Counted from the first letter of the stretch, positions 9,008 through 18,706 are shown. The stretch is DNA of 64,000 nucleotides from Phycisphaerales bacterium (GCA_016709445.1 JADJMV010000007.1:124001-188000); one strand, 5' to 3'. Notes: generated by a model from the letters alone, not told the origin. A program made the numbers and translations.

Positions 9008-11386
9008 ATGACCGATCCCCAGAGCCTCTTCCACGATCTGACCGAGCCCCAAAGGGCCGCCGTCAGCCATACCGAGGGTCCGCTGCTCGTTCTGGCCGCG
9101 GCCGGCTCGGGCAAGACCCGGGTGATCACCCGGCGCATCGCCCACCTCATCGGGTGCGGGGTCCCCGCCTGGTCGATCCTCGCCCTGACCTTCACCAACA
9201 AGGCCGCCGGGGAGATGCGCGAGCGGGTTCACGCCCTCCTCGGGGGTGAGGACGCCGACCCCCGCCGGACCCGGGGCCTGACGGTCAGTACCTTTCACGC
9301 CCTCAGTGCCCGCCTGCTCCGCCGCTACGCCTCCGCCGCGGCCGCCGACGGCGTCCACCTGGGCATCAAGGAAGACTTCACCATCTACGACTCGGCCGAC
9401 CAGCTCGCCGCCATGAAGGCGGTGGTCGCCGAGCTGGGCCTGGCGACCAGCAACTGGCCCCCCCGCTCCGTTCTCGGCGCCATCTCCAACGCCAAGAACG
9501 ACCTCCTCGACGCGGAGGCGTTCGCCGCCCGGGCCACCGATTTCTACGCCAAGACGGTCGCCAAGCTCTTCGCCGGCTACCAGAAGCGCCTCCGCGCCGC
9601 CAACGCCGCCGACTTCGACGACCTGCTCGTCCTCACCTCCCGGATGCTCACGGCCTCGCCCACCGTCATCGCCGACTGCCGCGCACGCTGGCAATACCTC
9701 CTGATCGACGAATACCAGGACACCAACCACGCCCAGTTCGTGATCGCCTCGATGCTCGCCGGCGACGCTTCCCCCGACACCGGCGGCGAATCCGCAGCGG
9801 CGGGGCCCAACATCTGCGTCGTTGGCGACCCGGACCAGGCGATCTACTCCTGGCGCGGCGCCGATATCTCCAACATCCTCGAGTTCGAGGAGCGGTACCC
9901 GAAGGCGGCCGTGATCACCCTGGGCGAGAACTTCCGCTCCACCGCCCCGATCCTGGCCGCCGCCGACTACCTCATCCGCAACAACAAGAAGCGGAAGCAC
10001 AAAGATCTCTTCACCAGCCGCGAGGGAGGCGAGCATGTGAAGGTCGTGCTCTGCCGCGACGAGCGCCACGAGGCCCAGCTCGTCGCCGACTGGCTGAAGC
10101 TCAACCACGAGAACGAGGAGGGCGAGGGCCACGCCTGGCGCGAGATGGCGGTCTTCTATCGCACCAACGCGCTCAGCCGGGTGATGGAGGACGCCCTCCG
10201 CGCCGTCGGCGTGCCCTACGTCATCGCCCGGGGCACGGCCTTCTTCGACCGCGAGGAGATCAAGACGGCGCTCGCCTATCTGCGCGTGCTCGCCAACCCC
10301 GCCGACGATGTTTCTCTCGAGCGCATCGTCAATACACCGACGCGGGGTATCGGCGGCACGAGCCTTGCCCGCATCCAGGAGGCGTCCCGCGCCTGGGACA
10401 TTCCCCTCTGGTCCGCCCTGGACCGCGTGGAGCAGATCGAGGGGCTCACGCCGCGGGCCGCCAACGCGGTCCGGGGCTTCGTCGACCTCGTCAACGGCTG
10501 GACCGGGCACGGCGCCTTCATGGGCCAGGAGACCACCGGGTCGCTCGCCGAGCTGGTCGACCGCGTCATCCGCGAGAGCGGTCTGGAGCGCATGTACAAG
10601 CGCCAGGCCGAGACCAGCAAGAGCGAGTCCGACGCCGAGCGCCTCGACAATCTCAACGAGATGGTCTCGTCGGCCGCCCAGTTCGAGAGCGAGTACGACC
10701 CCGACTCGGACCCCTTCGCCTTCCCCGGGGTTGAGGGCGCGGAGGGCGGCGCCGAGACACCGCCGCTGCTCGCCATGCTGCGTGCCTACCTCGAACGCGT
10801 CTCTCTCGTTGCCGACGCCGACGCGATCGATCCCTCCCAGGGCTCGGTGACCCTGATGACCCTCCACGCCGCCAAGGGCCTGGAATTCCCGGTCGTGGCG
10901 ATGATCGGGCTCGAGGAGGGCCTGCTCCCGCACTCCCGGGCCCACGCCTCCGAGGACGATCTCGAGGAGGAGCGGCGGCTCTGCTTCGTCGGCATCACGA
11001 GGGCCATGCAGCACCTGCAGATCAGCAGCGCGAAGTACCGGACGATCCGGGGCCTCAGCGAGCGGACCATCCCCAGCCGCTTCATCGAGGAACTCCCCCG
11101 CGAGCACGCCCAGGTCAGCGATCAGGCCGACGCGTGGGACTCGTTCGACGACGAGTTCGGCCCCCGGCCCGCCGGCGCATCGTCGTACAGCGCACCTCCC
11201 GGAGGGCACCTGGCCCAGGCGCACAAGGAGTTCCCTGTCGGCGCCCGCGTCCGCCATCCACAGTTCGGGATCGGCGAGGTCCTGGGGCTCGATGGCGGGT
11301 CGAGCGTCCGTGCGAAGATCCGGTTCCGCGATGTGGGCGTCAAGACGCTCGTGCTGGAATATGCCAGACTCCAGCGGATGGGGTGA
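9008..11386 (+). CDS. pcrA: UvrD/PcrA-family 3'-5' DNA helicase
   Basis: 792 residues from ATG 9008. All superfamily 1A motifs are present: motif I AAGSGKTRV (~31-39), Ia LTFTNKAA, II DEYQDTNHAQ, III VGDPDQAIYSWRGA, IV LGENFRS, V LMTLHAAKGLEFPVV, VI EERRLCFVGITRA. The last ~50 residues (VGARVRHPQFGIGEVLGLDG...) are the PcrA/UvrD C-terminal Tudor-like domain that contacts RNA polymerase. Roles are nucleotide excision repair and removing polymerase or recombinase from DNA. Convergent with the next gene across a strong hairpin. Confidence 0.95.
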   Translation: MTDPQSLFHDLTEPQRAAVSHTEGPLLVLAAAGSGKTRVITRRIAHLIGCGVPAWSILALTFTNKAAGEMRERVHALLGGEDADPRRTRGLTVSTFHALSARLLRRYASAAAADGVHLGIKEDFTIYDSADQLAAMKAVVAELGLATSNWPPRSVLGAISNAKNDLLDAEAFAARATDFYAKTVAKLFAGYQKRLRAANAADFDDLLVLTSRMLTASPTVIADCRARWQYLLIDEYQDTNHAQFVIASMLAGDASPDTGGESAAAGPNICVVGDPDQAIYSWRGADISNILEFEERYPKAAVITLGENFRSTAPILAAADYLIRNNKKRKHKDLFTSREGGEHVKVVLCRDERHEAQLVADWLKLNHENEEGEGHAWREMAVFYRTNALSRVMEDALRAVGVPYVIARGTAFFDREEIKTALAYLRVLANPADDVSLERIVNTPTRGIGGTSLARIQEASRAWDIPLWSALDRVEQIEGLTPRAANAVRGFVDLVNGWTGHGAFMGQETTGSLAELVDRVIRESGLERMYKRQAETSKSESDAERLDNLNEMVSSAAQFESEYDPDSDPFAFPGVEGAEGGAETPPLLAMLRAYLERVSLVADADAIDPSQGSVTLMTLHAAKGLEFPVVAMIGLEEGLLPHSRAHASEDDLEEERRLCFVGITRAMQHLQISSAKYRTIRGLSERTIPSRFIEELPREHAQVSDQADAWDSFDDEFGPRPAGASSYSAPPGGHLAQAHKEFPVGARVRHPQFGIGEVLGLDGGSSVRAKIRFRDVGVKTLVLEYARLQRMG

Positions 11387-11415
11387 GGGCGACGGCCACG
11401 CGGCCGCATGACAAA

Positions 11416-11440
11416 GCGGGCGGCCGCGACGGCCGCCCGC
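11416..11440. terminator. Bidirectional terminator hairpin
   Basis: Perfect 11-bp stem GCGGGCGGCCG and complement, CGA loop, between convergent stops at 11386 and 11468; the minus-strand side is followed by TTTGTC. Confidence 0.6.
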
Positions 11441-11467
11441 TCAGAAGTCCGGCATGTCAAGACTCGA

Positions 11468-12370
11468 TCAGCGTCGACGGCGCAGGGCGGCGAGCCCACC
11501 GAGGGCCAGGAGCGGGAGCGCGCCCGGGGCGGGCACGGCGACGCGGAACCACTGGTCACCGGCGAAGTCGTTGAGGTTGAAAGTCTCGGTGCCGGTGAAG
11601 TTGCCGAAGCCGTCGCCGCCGAGATTGCCCTGCGGCGGCTCGAGCGAGCCAAGGAATTGGTTCGAGGCGTAGTCGTGGTTCTGGTTGTTGATGAAGGCGA
11701 GCACCTTGATCGCGCTGGCCGGCAGGCCGAGATCGGCCAGGCTGATGGCCAGCTCCACACCCGTCTCGACCGCGAGCGCCGCGCTCTGGTCTGAGGCTTG
11801 GTCGCCGCCCGACACGCCGCCGAGATTGCTGTTGTCGTAGGCGAGCGCGATCGGGAAGGCGTTGGCGCCGGTCCCGGTCGAGCCCGAGCCCTCCTGCGTG
11901 CCGCCGAACACGTTGCCGTACGACGAGAAGCTCGCCGTGCCGAGCACGGAGTAGTCGAGGTCGAACCGGTTCGTCGAGCCGTCGAAGCCGCGACGGAGGA
12001 TCAGGTGGTAGTCGGCCTCGAATCCCGCGTCGAAGGTGAGCCCGCTCATCGCGCCGGAGTTGTCATTGCCCGGGGCGCCGCTGAGGACATTCTCGCCGCC
12101 GGCGACCGAGTCGAAGTAAATGTCGATCTTGTTGAAGTTGTTCTCGATGTTGCCCGTCAGCGCGAGGTAGAGCATCCCGCCCTGGACCCGGGCGTACGCG
12201 GCGTCGAGCTCGGACAGGTTGTCGCCGAACTGCGTCTGCACCTTCTGCACGCTCAACGCGCTCCCGTAGCCATCTCCCGCGATGGTGCCATCGATGACCG
12301 GCTGTGCGCCGGCAATCCCACCCGCGGCCGCGACGAGGCCGAGACTGATCCTGATATTCCGGTTGCTCAC
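11468..12370 (-). CDS. Secreted PEP-CTERM-like protein
   Basis: 300 residues from GTG 12370, preceded by GGGAGGGG. Signal peptide (SNRNIRISLGLVAAAGGIAGA-QP), a long beta-rich extracellular region (IDGTIAGDGYG... IDIYFDSVAGGEN), and a C-terminal VPAPGALPLLALGGLAALRRRR-type tail: short motif, hydrophobic helix, arginine cluster. That tail is the Phycisphaerae form of the PEP-CTERM/exosortase-like sorting signal. The opening (DGTI...DGYGSALSVQKVQTQFGDN) resembles PEP-CTERM proteins of unknown function. No exosortase gene is in the window. Confidence 0.85.
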   Translation of the reverse strand: MSNRNIRISLGLVAAAGGIAGAQPVIDGTIAGDGYGSALSVQKVQTQFGDNLSELDAAYARVQGGMLYLALTGNIENNFNKIDIYFDSVAGGENVLSGAPGNDNSGAMSGLTFDAGFEADYHLILRRGFDGSTNRFDLDYSVLGTASFSSYGNVFGGTQEGSGSTGTGANAFPIALAYDNSNLGGVSGGDQASDQSAALAVETGVELAISLADLGLPASAIKVLAFINNQNHDYASNQFLGSLEPPQGNLGGDGFGNFTGTETFNLNDFAGDQWFRVAVPAPGALPLLALGGLAALRRRR

Positions 12371-12557
12371 GAATCCCCTCCCGTTTGTGGTGATTGCTCC
12401 CCCGTTCTCGGGGTACTTCGCACACACGGTACCAGGCGATGCACGGATGCGAAGACGAAAGTTCGACTCGGGGTCCCAATTGCCGGCGGGCTTGCCCAGC
12501 TTGCCAGTCGCGTCCCACCGAGGACGAGCGACGTCGGTCCGGGAACAGCACCCCGGA

Positions 12558-13352
12558 CTACTTGCTCCGCAGCTTGCTGAGCAAGCGGAGCAGCTCGATA
12601 TAGAGCCATACCAGGGTGACAAGCAGGGCGAACCCGCCGTACCACTCCATGTACTTGGGCAGCCCCCTGCGGGAGCCCTCCTCGATGAACTGGAAGTCGA
12701 GCACCAGGTTCAGTGAGGCGACCGCGACGACGACCAGGCTGATCCCGATCGAGAGCGGGCTCGCGTTGTCGAAGCGGAGCAGGCTCCCCATGGCGCCAAA
12801 CCCGAGCAGATTCCCGATGATCGCGGCGAGGTAGAAGAGGCCGATGCCCCCCGTGGCCGAGATCACGCACGCGCGGAAGACGCGCCCCGGCCGGATGATC
12901 CGGGTGGCGTACGCGGCCAGCATCGCGGCCGCGACGCCGAAGGTCAGGCCGACCGCCTGGATCACCAGCGTCTGACCCACATCCGGCGGGAACCGCTTGG
13001 CGATGAGCACGGAGAGCACGCCCAGGAACAGGCCCTCGCCCGCGGCGTAGATCGGCCCGAGATATGGCGCCGTCCGGGGCTTGAACGAGATCACGAGCGC
13101 CATGACCAGCCCCAGGATGGCGCCGCCAAACGCCACGGGCATCGCCGCGCCGGCGTACTGCGGGCTGCTGCACATCGCCCAGGAGCCCACCGCGCTCGCC
13201 GCGCAGATGCCCAGGAGGATCCCCGTCGCCGTGACCGTGCCGCGGAGGGTCATGGTCGTGGGGCGGGCCCTGGTGGCCGATCGCGAGCCGAAGGCGTCGT
13301 CCCAGGTCTGGGGCTTGGAAAAGGCGTTCAGGGCTGGATTGGCCGATCGCAT
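12558..13352 (-). CDS. Bax inhibitor-1/YccA family membrane protein
   Basis: 264 residues, start ATG 13352 behind GGGAGGACACACC. The N-terminus MRSANPALNAF and a cytoplasmic TWDDAF segment precede seven hydrophobic helices; it ends in YIELLRLLSKLRSK. The MRSxNPAL(N) start and F-I-E-E-G near the end are typical of the bacterial YetJ-like Bax1-I branch, proposed as pH-sensitive calcium leak channels. The closely spaced neighbours on the same strand are unrelated secreted proteins, so the context does not add function. Confidence 0.9.
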   Translation of the reverse strand: MRSANPALNAFSKPQTWDDAFGSRSATRARPTTMTLRGTVTATGILLGICAASAVGSWAMCSSPQYAGAAMPVAFGGAILGLVMALVISFKPRTAPYLGPIYAAGEGLFLGVLSVLIAKRFPPDVGQTLVIQAVGLTFGVAAAMLAAYATRIIRPGRVFRACVISATGGIGLFYLAAIIGNLLGFGAMGSLLRFDNASPLSIGISLVVVAVASLNLVLDFQFIEEGSRRGLPKYMEWYGGFALLVTLVWLYIELLRLLSKLRSK

Positions 13353-13428
13353 GGTGTGTCCTCCCGGTCGTGGTTGACGTGAAGTCTACCGCGTCGGGGG
13401 GCCCGGTATCCGGGTCACGGGGGACTTC

Positions 13429-14154
13429 TTAGCGACACCCGGCCCAGGTGTTCAGGAAGCAGGAGACATCGCGGGTGTCGACGAGCCCGTTGCCATCGCA
13501 GTCGGCGTTGGCGTTGTGGGTGGTCCAGGCGTTCAGGAATCCGAGGACATCGAGGGTGTTGACGGCCCCATCGGCGTTGTAGTCGGCATCCGCACAGGGG
13601 TCGGGGGCCGGGGTGATCCACATGTTGTCGGCCATGAAGATCGGTCCCCAATCGCCGCCGGTCGGCGGTGGGGAGTCGTAGTGGACGACGACCTTGTTGA
13701 AGGGCTCGGCGGTGGTGATTGCCAGCGTGGCGGTCGGCCATACGCCCGGCTGGGCGACCTTGGTCGCCGTGCCCACGTAGACATCGTTCATGTACGCGGT
13801 GACACGCATGGTGGCGGACGAATCGCAGTCGAGTTCCTGCACCGAATAGAGGATGGAGAAGGCCGTGAGGGGGACGGAGAAGGTGGCATCGAGATCGCAC
13901 TTGAAGACCTGGTTGGGGTAGATGCAGAATCCGGAGAACCCGACGGGCGTGAAGCCGAGGACGTTGGCGAACTGCACCGAGTAGTTGTACACGGAGGAGT
14001 CGGCCCACAGGTGGGCGTTGACGCCTCCGGCGGTGAGGTCAATCGGGAGCGGTGCGTGGATGCGTGCGTCGTCGAAGGTGAAGAGGATGGGCTGGGCCAG
14101 GAGCGGGGCGGCGAGGCGCGCAAGGGCCAGGGGGACGAGACGGAGGGGGTGCAT
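13429..14154 (-). CDS. Secreted protein with dockerin-like (GC-B type) tail
   Basis: 241 residues. Signal peptide at the N-terminus (LVPLALARLAAPLLA-QP). A ~150-residue beta-rich domain (ILFTFDDARIHAPLPIDLTAGG... PFNKVVVHYDSPPPTGGDWG) resembles carbohydrate-binding or PEP-CTERM-type jelly-roll domains. The C-terminus has two dockerin-like calcium loops: DADYNADGAVNTLDVLGFLNAW and DCDGNGLVDTRDVSCFLNTW, ending AGC R. Such tails are common on planctomycete secreted proteins; the cohesin-like partner is not known. A good sigma-70 promoter lies upstream. Confidence 0.8.
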   Translation of the reverse strand: MHPLRLVPLALARLAAPLLAQPILFTFDDARIHAPLPIDLTAGGVNAHLWADSSVYNYSVQFANVLGFTPVGFSGFCIYPNQVFKCDLDATFSVPLTAFSILYSVQELDCDSSATMRVTAYMNDVYVGTATKVAQPGVWPTATLAITTAEPFNKVVVHYDSPPPTGGDWGPIFMADNMWITPAPDPCADADYNADGAVNTLDVLGFLNAWTTHNANADCDGNGLVDTRDVSCFLNTWAGCR

Positions 14155-14233
14155 TTGGGGGGTCCTTTCGGGGCGCGGGCCGACGCCTGGGGGCGGATTC
14201 GGCGCTCGCGTTGATCACGATGTGCGTGCTCGG

Positions 14234-14262
14234 ACCATACAACAGGATATTTTGGTCGTCAA
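14234..14262 (-). promoter_or_regulatory. Predicted sigma-70 promoter of the dockerin-tailed gene
   Basis: On the minus strand TTGACG (14262-14257), 17-base spacer, TATGGT (14239-14234). Start of transcription near 14227, a ~73-nt leader before ATG 14154. The sequence here is clearly AT-richer than its surroundings. Confidence 0.6.
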
Positions 14263-14306
14263 TACGAATTCCGGCCCCGGGCCCGCTTTGGCCATCCCGG
14301 GCCACC

Positions 14307-15251
14307 TCATCGGGGGTGGGGGAGTGCCCCTTGGCCAATTTGTCTCACCCTTGGCCGGGTGGGGGCGCCCAGGTGGGAGGCGAGGAGGGCCGCGAAGCGG
14401 CGTGCGAGGCGGGCCCGCGAGCGGCCCCTTCGCCATGCGATGGCGATCTCGCGGGTGGGTGTCTCGCGGGTCAGCGGGAGATAGGTGCGGCCCGGATGGC
14501 TGTCGTGTGCCGCCACCATGGCGGGGACGAGCGAGAGGCCGAGTCCGAGGCGCACGAATTCCAGCAGGGTGTCGATCTGCGTCATGCGGCAGACGACATT
14601 GCGGGCCAGACGATTGGCGGCGCAGAAATCGGAGATCTGGCGCCCGAGGCAGTGCATCTCGTGGAGTGTGACGGCGGGCTGCGCCTGCAGGTCGGCGAGA
14701 GCGATTTCGCCGGCGGCGCAGAGGGGGTGCTCGGTGGGCGCGACGACGAGCAGCGGCTCGCGCCCGACGATTTCGAGCTCGATTTGATCGTGCTCGACGG
14801 GGGTGCTCATGATCGCGATATCGACCTGGTTGTCCGCGATCGCTTCCACGAGGTGCTGGGTCAGATCCTCGCGGACGAAGATCTCGCAGTCCGGGCTCTC
14901 GGCGCGGAGGGCCGCGACGAGGGGGGGGATCAGGTAGGGAGCCATCGTGGGGATGGCCCCGACGGCGAGTCTGCCGCGCCCCTCGTCGAGGTCGGCGCGG
15001 AGGGCGGATTCGATCTCGGCGATCTGGGCCACGACCTGGCGCGCTCGAGGGAGCAGCGCGTGCCCCGCTTCCGTGAGGGCGACACCCCGGCCCAACCGAT
15101 CGAGGAGCGTGACGCCGAGGTTCTCCTCGAGCTTCATGATCTGTTGGCTGAGAGAGGGTTGGGTGATGCCGCAACGTTCGGCGGCGCGGCTGATGGTGCC
15201 GGCCTCGGCGACAGCGATGAAGGAGCGAAGTTGGCGGATATCCATAGTCAT
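14307..15251 (-). CDS. oxyR: LysR-type regulator OxyR with conserved redox cysteines
   Basis: 314 residues. HTH at ~18-47 (GTISRAAERCGITQPSLSQQIMKLEENLG), then a LysR substrate domain. Cys201 and Cys210 lie in a HCLGRQISDFC segment, the same spacing and context as the peroxide-sensing Cys199/Cys208 pair of E. coli OxyR. Peroxide would oxidise them to a disulfide and switch the protein to an activator. It is divergent from a catalase gene, the expected target, with an ATAG-N7-CTAT half site overlapping its own start, which suggests autoregulation. An in-frame ATG at 15245 is an alternative start. Confidence 0.92.
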   Translation of the reverse strand: MTMDIRQLRSFIAVAEAGTISRAAERCGITQPSLSQQIMKLEENLGVTLLDRLGRGVALTEAGHALLPRARQVVAQIAEIESALRADLDEGRGRLAVGAIPTMAPYLIPPLVAALRAESPDCEIFVREDLTQHLVEAIADNQVDIAIMSTPVEHDQIELEIVGREPLLVVAPTEHPLCAAGEIALADLQAQPAVTLHEMHCLGRQISDFCAANRLARNVVCRMTQIDTLLEFVRLGLGLSLVPAMVAAHDSHPGRTYLPLTRETPTREIAIAWRRGRSRARLARRFAALLASHLGAPTRPRVRQIGQGALPHPR

Positions 15252-15306
15252 AGCCTATACGAAGAATTGAGATGCTGACATAGACGGCTATATCTTGTGT
15301 CCCTAT
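15244..15306. promoter_or_regulatory. Candidate OxyR operator between oxyR and catalase
   Basis: ATAG (15244-15247)-N7-CTAT (15255-15258) is an exact OxyR dimer site; 7 bases on, ATTG (15266-15269) is one mismatch from the next ATAG. The fourth element is not in register, but further ATAG (15280) and CTAT (15288, 15303) copies follow. The full consensus is four such boxes at 11-base steps. Confidence 0.6.
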
Positions 15307-15402
15307 CTTCCGGAGGAGCCGGTCCGGCTCCGGACCATGGCGTGCCCGTCTGCCGGCGGAGGTCGGCGTCGGGCGGGGCCAGCAGCACCGGGAGGCATGG
15401 AT

Positions 15403-16929
15403 ATGAGCGGGAAGCAGAACGGGACGGCGAAGGGCGGGGGGTGTCCGGTGCTGACCACGGCCGAGGGGGCGCCGATCGCGCGGCAGCACGCCCTGACGGC
15501 GGGCCCGCGGGGGCCGGTCCTGATGCAGGACGTGGCGTTGCTCGAGCAGATGCAGCACTTTAACCGCGAGCGGATCCCCGAGCGGGTGGTGCACGCCAAG
15601 GGCTCGGGGGCGTACGGCACTTTCACCGTGACGCAGGACATTACCAAGCACACCAAGGCCTCGATCTTCTCCAAGGTCGGCAAGCGGACCGACCTCTTCC
15701 TGCGGTTCTCGACGGTCGCGGGCGAGCGCGGCGCGGCCGATGCGGAGCGCGACGTGCGGGGGTTTGCGATCAAGTTCTATACCGAGGAGGGCAACTGGGA
15801 CCTCGTCGGCAACAACACGCCGGTCTTCTTCGTCCGCGACCCCTACAAGTTCGCCAATTTCATCCACACGCAGAAGCGCCTCCCCGACAAAAACGTCCGC
15901 TGCAACGACATGCAGTGGGACTTCTGGAGCCAGTGCCCCGAGAGCCTGCACCAGGTGACGATCCTCTTTTCCGATCGCGGCATCCCCGCGAGCTACCGCA
16001 ACGTGAACGGCTACGGCAGCCACACCTACTCGCTGATCAACGCCCAGGGCGAGCGGGTGTGGTGCAAGTTCCACTTCAAGACCAACCAGGGAATCCAGAA
16101 CTGGATGGATGACCAGTCGGCCAAGACGATCGCGGAGGACCGCGAAAGCCACCAGCGCGATCTCTTCGAGTCGATCGAGCGGGGTGAGTTCCCGAGCTGG
16201 ACCCTGAAGATCCAGGTGATGACGCAGGAGCAGGCGGACGAGTGGTCTGCACGCACCGGGTGGAATCCGTTTGACCTGACCAAGGTCTGGCCGCACGGCG
16301 ATTTCCCGCTCATCGAGGTGGGGCGGATGGAACTGAACCGCAACCCGGAGAACTACCACGCGGAGGTGGAGCAGGCGGCGTTCAAGCCCTCGGCGCTGGT
16401 GCCGGGGATCGGGCCGAGCCCCGACAAGATGCTCCAGGCGCGGCTCATGAGCTACGCCGACACGCATCTGCACCGGCTGGGGGTGAACCACCACCAGATC
16501 CCGGTGAACACGCCGCGCTGCCCGGTCATGCACTACATGCGCGACGGGCAGGCGGCCACCGCGGCCACCTACGGCGCGGCGCCGAACTACTGGCCCAACA
16601 CGCGGGCGGGGGCGCCGATGCCTGACGAGAAGCAGCTCGACCCGCAGTGGGATCTCGGCCAGGCGGTCGTGGACCGCTACGACTCCACGCAGGACCACGA
16701 CGACTTCACCCAGGCGGGCAATCTGTACCGCATGTTCGACGACGCCCACCGCGACCGACTCGCGACCCGGATCGCGGGGGTGCTGGGCCAGGCACGCAGA
16801 GAGGTTCAACTGCTCCAGGTATGCCACTTCTCTCGGGCCGACGCGGACTACGGGCGGCGGGTGGCAGCCAAGCTGGGGATCGACATCGAAGCGGAGATGA
16901 CGAAGGCGCCGGGCCACGCGATGGCGTGA
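15403..16929 (+). CDS. katA: Monofunctional haem catalase
   Basis: 508 residues from ATG 15403, favoured over ATG 15397 because GGGAGG (15390-15395) is 7 bases away. Catalytic His64 (RVVHAKGSGAYGTF), Asn137 (DLVGNNTPVFF) and the proximal haem ligand Tyr351 (RLMSYADTHLHRLG) are all present. Length and the small-subunit architecture without a C-terminal flavodoxin-like domain fit clade 3 catalases. It converts hydrogen peroxide to water and oxygen in the cytoplasm. Divergent from oxyR and almost certainly under its control. Confidence 0.96.
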   Translation: MSGKQNGTAKGGGCPVLTTAEGAPIARQHALTAGPRGPVLMQDVALLEQMQHFNRERIPERVVHAKGSGAYGTFTVTQDITKHTKASIFSKVGKRTDLFLRFSTVAGERGAADAERDVRGFAIKFYTEEGNWDLVGNNTPVFFVRDPYKFANFIHTQKRLPDKNVRCNDMQWDFWSQCPESLHQVTILFSDRGIPASYRNVNGYGSHTYSLINAQGERVWCKFHFKTNQGIQNWMDDQSAKTIAEDRESHQRDLFESIERGEFPSWTLKIQVMTQEQADEWSARTGWNPFDLTKVWPHGDFPLIEVGRMELNRNPENYHAEVEQAAFKPSALVPGIGPSPDKMLQARLMSYADTHLHRLGVNHHQIPVNTPRCPVMHYMRDGQAATAATYGAAPNYWPNTRAGAPMPDEKQLDPQWDLGQAVVDRYDSTQDHDDFTQAGNLYRMFDDAHRDRLATRIAGVLGQARREVQLLQVCHFSRADADYGRRVAAKLGIDIEAEMTKAPGHAMA

Positions 16930-17065
16930 GGCGTGCTCGATGAAGCGATCGTCAGGGCCCGGGGGGGGGCTCCACAGGGCCCGCCTTCGCGTCTGGTTTG
17001 GCTGGATTGCATGGTGCGCCGGGTGGGAAGCCCGGGCTTGCGCCGGGGCCTCGGTCGGACGCGGG

Positions 17066-18706
17066 CTACTCGCGGAGGTGCTCGATCATGTAGTTGGGGC
17101 TTTCCTTCGTGATCTTGATGTCGTGCGGATGGTTCTCGATCACGGTGGCGCCCGAGACCTTGCAGAAGCGAGCGCGGGTCCGGAGTTCGTCGATGGCGCG
17201 GCAGCCGGTGTAGCCCATGGCGGAGCGGAGGCCCCCGACGAGCTGGTAGGTGAACTCGGCGAGTGTTCCGCGGTAGGGGACGAGGCCCTCCACGCCCTCG
17301 GGGACGAACTTGGCCTTGGGCTTGCCCTGCTCGTCGTACTTCTCTGCCTGGCCGTAGCGGTCGGCGGAGCCGGCGTTCATGGCGCCTTCGGAGCCCATGC
17401 CGCGGTAGGTCTTGTAGCGGCGGCCGCTCGAGATCACCAGCTCACCCGGGGATTCGTCGAGCCCGGCGAAGAGCGAGCCCATCATGACGCAGTTGGCTCC
17501 GGCGGCGATGGCCTTGGCGATGTCGCCCGACATGCGGATGCCGCCGTCGGCGATGACGGGCGTGTCGGGTCGGTCGCTCTCGGCGACGCCGCGGCAGACC
17601 TCGAGGATGGCGGTGATCTGGGGGACGCCGACGCCGGTGACGACGCGGGTGGTGCAGATGGAGCCGGGGCCGATGCCGACCTTGACGGCGTCGGCCCCGG
17701 CGTCGATCAGGTCGCGGGCGGCCTCGGCGGTGGCGATGTTGCCGGCGATGACCTGGGCCTCGGGGTGGCGGGCCTTGAGGTCGCGCACGGTGCGGAGGAC
17801 GTTCTCGGAGTGGCCGTGGGCGGTGTCGACGATGATGACATCGACCTCGGCGGCCAGGAGGGCTTCGGCGCGGTCGAGCTGATGGACGCCGATGGCGGCG
17901 CCGCAGCGGAGGCGGCCGCGATCGTCGGTGTTGGCGCGGGGGAACTGGCTCAGCCGATCGATGTCGCGCATCGTGATGAGGCCGACCAGGTTGTTCTGGG
18001 CGTCGACGAGGAGGAGCTTCTCGACCTTGTTGCGGTTGAGGATGATCTCGGCCTCGGCGAGGGTTGTGCCGGGCGGGGCCGTGATGAGTCCGTCCTTGGT
18101 CATGACGTCGCGGACGCGGGTGGTGTCGTTCTCGACGAACTTGAGGTCGCGTCGCGTGAGGATGCCGATCACGCGGCCGCCGGACCGGGGCGGGTCGGCG
18201 GGATCGGTGGCGGCGCGTCGCGCCGTGCCTCCTTCTGTCACGGGGAAGCCGGAGACGTTGAATTTCCGCATCAGCTTGACGGCGGTGCCGACCGTGTCCT
18301 CGGGGTGGAGGGTGACTGGGTCGGTGATGATGCCGTTGGCGGAGCGTTTGACCTTTGCGACCTCGCGGGCCTGCACATCGGGCGGCAGATTCTTGTGGAT
18401 GATGCCGATGCCGCCCTCCTGGGCCAGGGCGATGGCGAGGGAGGACTCGGTGACCGTGTCCATCGGTGCGGAGAGCAGGGGAATGTTGAGCCTGATGGAG
18501 CGCGTGAGGCGCGTCGAGGTGTCGGCGTCGGCGGGGAGGACGTCGGAGCGCGCCGGGAGCAGCAACACATCATCGAAGGTGATGCCCTCGAGCGCCAGGC
18601 GGCTCGCAAGCGGAGTCGCGGGGGTCGCGGGGCGGGGTTGGTGTGAGGGTGCGGCCACAACGGCCCCGGAACCGGGCGTCGCGGTGCGATTCTGCAGTGT
18701 CTCCAT
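17066..18706 (-). CDS. guaB: Inosine-5'-monophosphate dehydrogenase
   Basis: 546 residues. It oxidises IMP to XMP, the first committed step to GMP. TIM barrel with FDDVLLLPARSDVLP at ~44-59, active-site loop GPGSICTTRVVTGVG (Cys351), flap EGVEGLVPYRG and phosphate site ADGGIRMSGDI. Two CBS domains sit at ~125-255; the first carries an extra ~17-residue, proline/arginine-rich insertion (about 160-176). The N-terminal ~35 residues (Pro/Ala-rich) precede the usual family start, so a later start is possible. Stands alone; guaA is not in the window. Confidence 0.96.
   Translation of the reverse strand: METLQNRTATPGSGAVVAAPSHQPRPATPATPLASRLALEGITFDDVLLLPARSDVLPADADTSTRLTRSIRLNIPLLSAPMDTVTESSLAIALAQEGGIGIIHKNLPPDVQAREVAKVKRSANGIITDPVTLHPEDTVGTAVKLMRKFNVSGFPVTEGGTARRAATDPADPPRSGGRVIGILTRRDLKFVENDTTRVRDVMTKDGLITAPPGTTLAEAEIILNRNKVEKLLLVDAQNNLVGLITMRDIDRLSQFPRANTDDRGRLRCGAAIGVHQLDRAEALLAAEVDVIIVDTAHGHSENVLRTVRDLKARHPEAQVIAGNIATAEAARDLIDAGADAVKVGIGPGSICTTRVVTGVGVPQITAILEVCRGVAESDRPDTPVIADGGIRMSGDIAKAIAAGANCVMMGSLFAGLDESPGELVISSGRRYKTYRGMGSEGAMNAGSADRYGQAEKYDEQGKPKAKFVPEGVEGLVPYRGTLAEFTYQLVGGLRSAMGYTGCRAIDELRTRARFCKVSGATVIENHPHDIKITKESPNYMIEHLRE

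Noticed and set aside
14215..16917. Long minus-strand open frame opposite the catalase
   Set aside because: Shadow of the catalase; its composition is Arg/His/Pro-rich without motifs, and only the oxyR frame is real on that strand.
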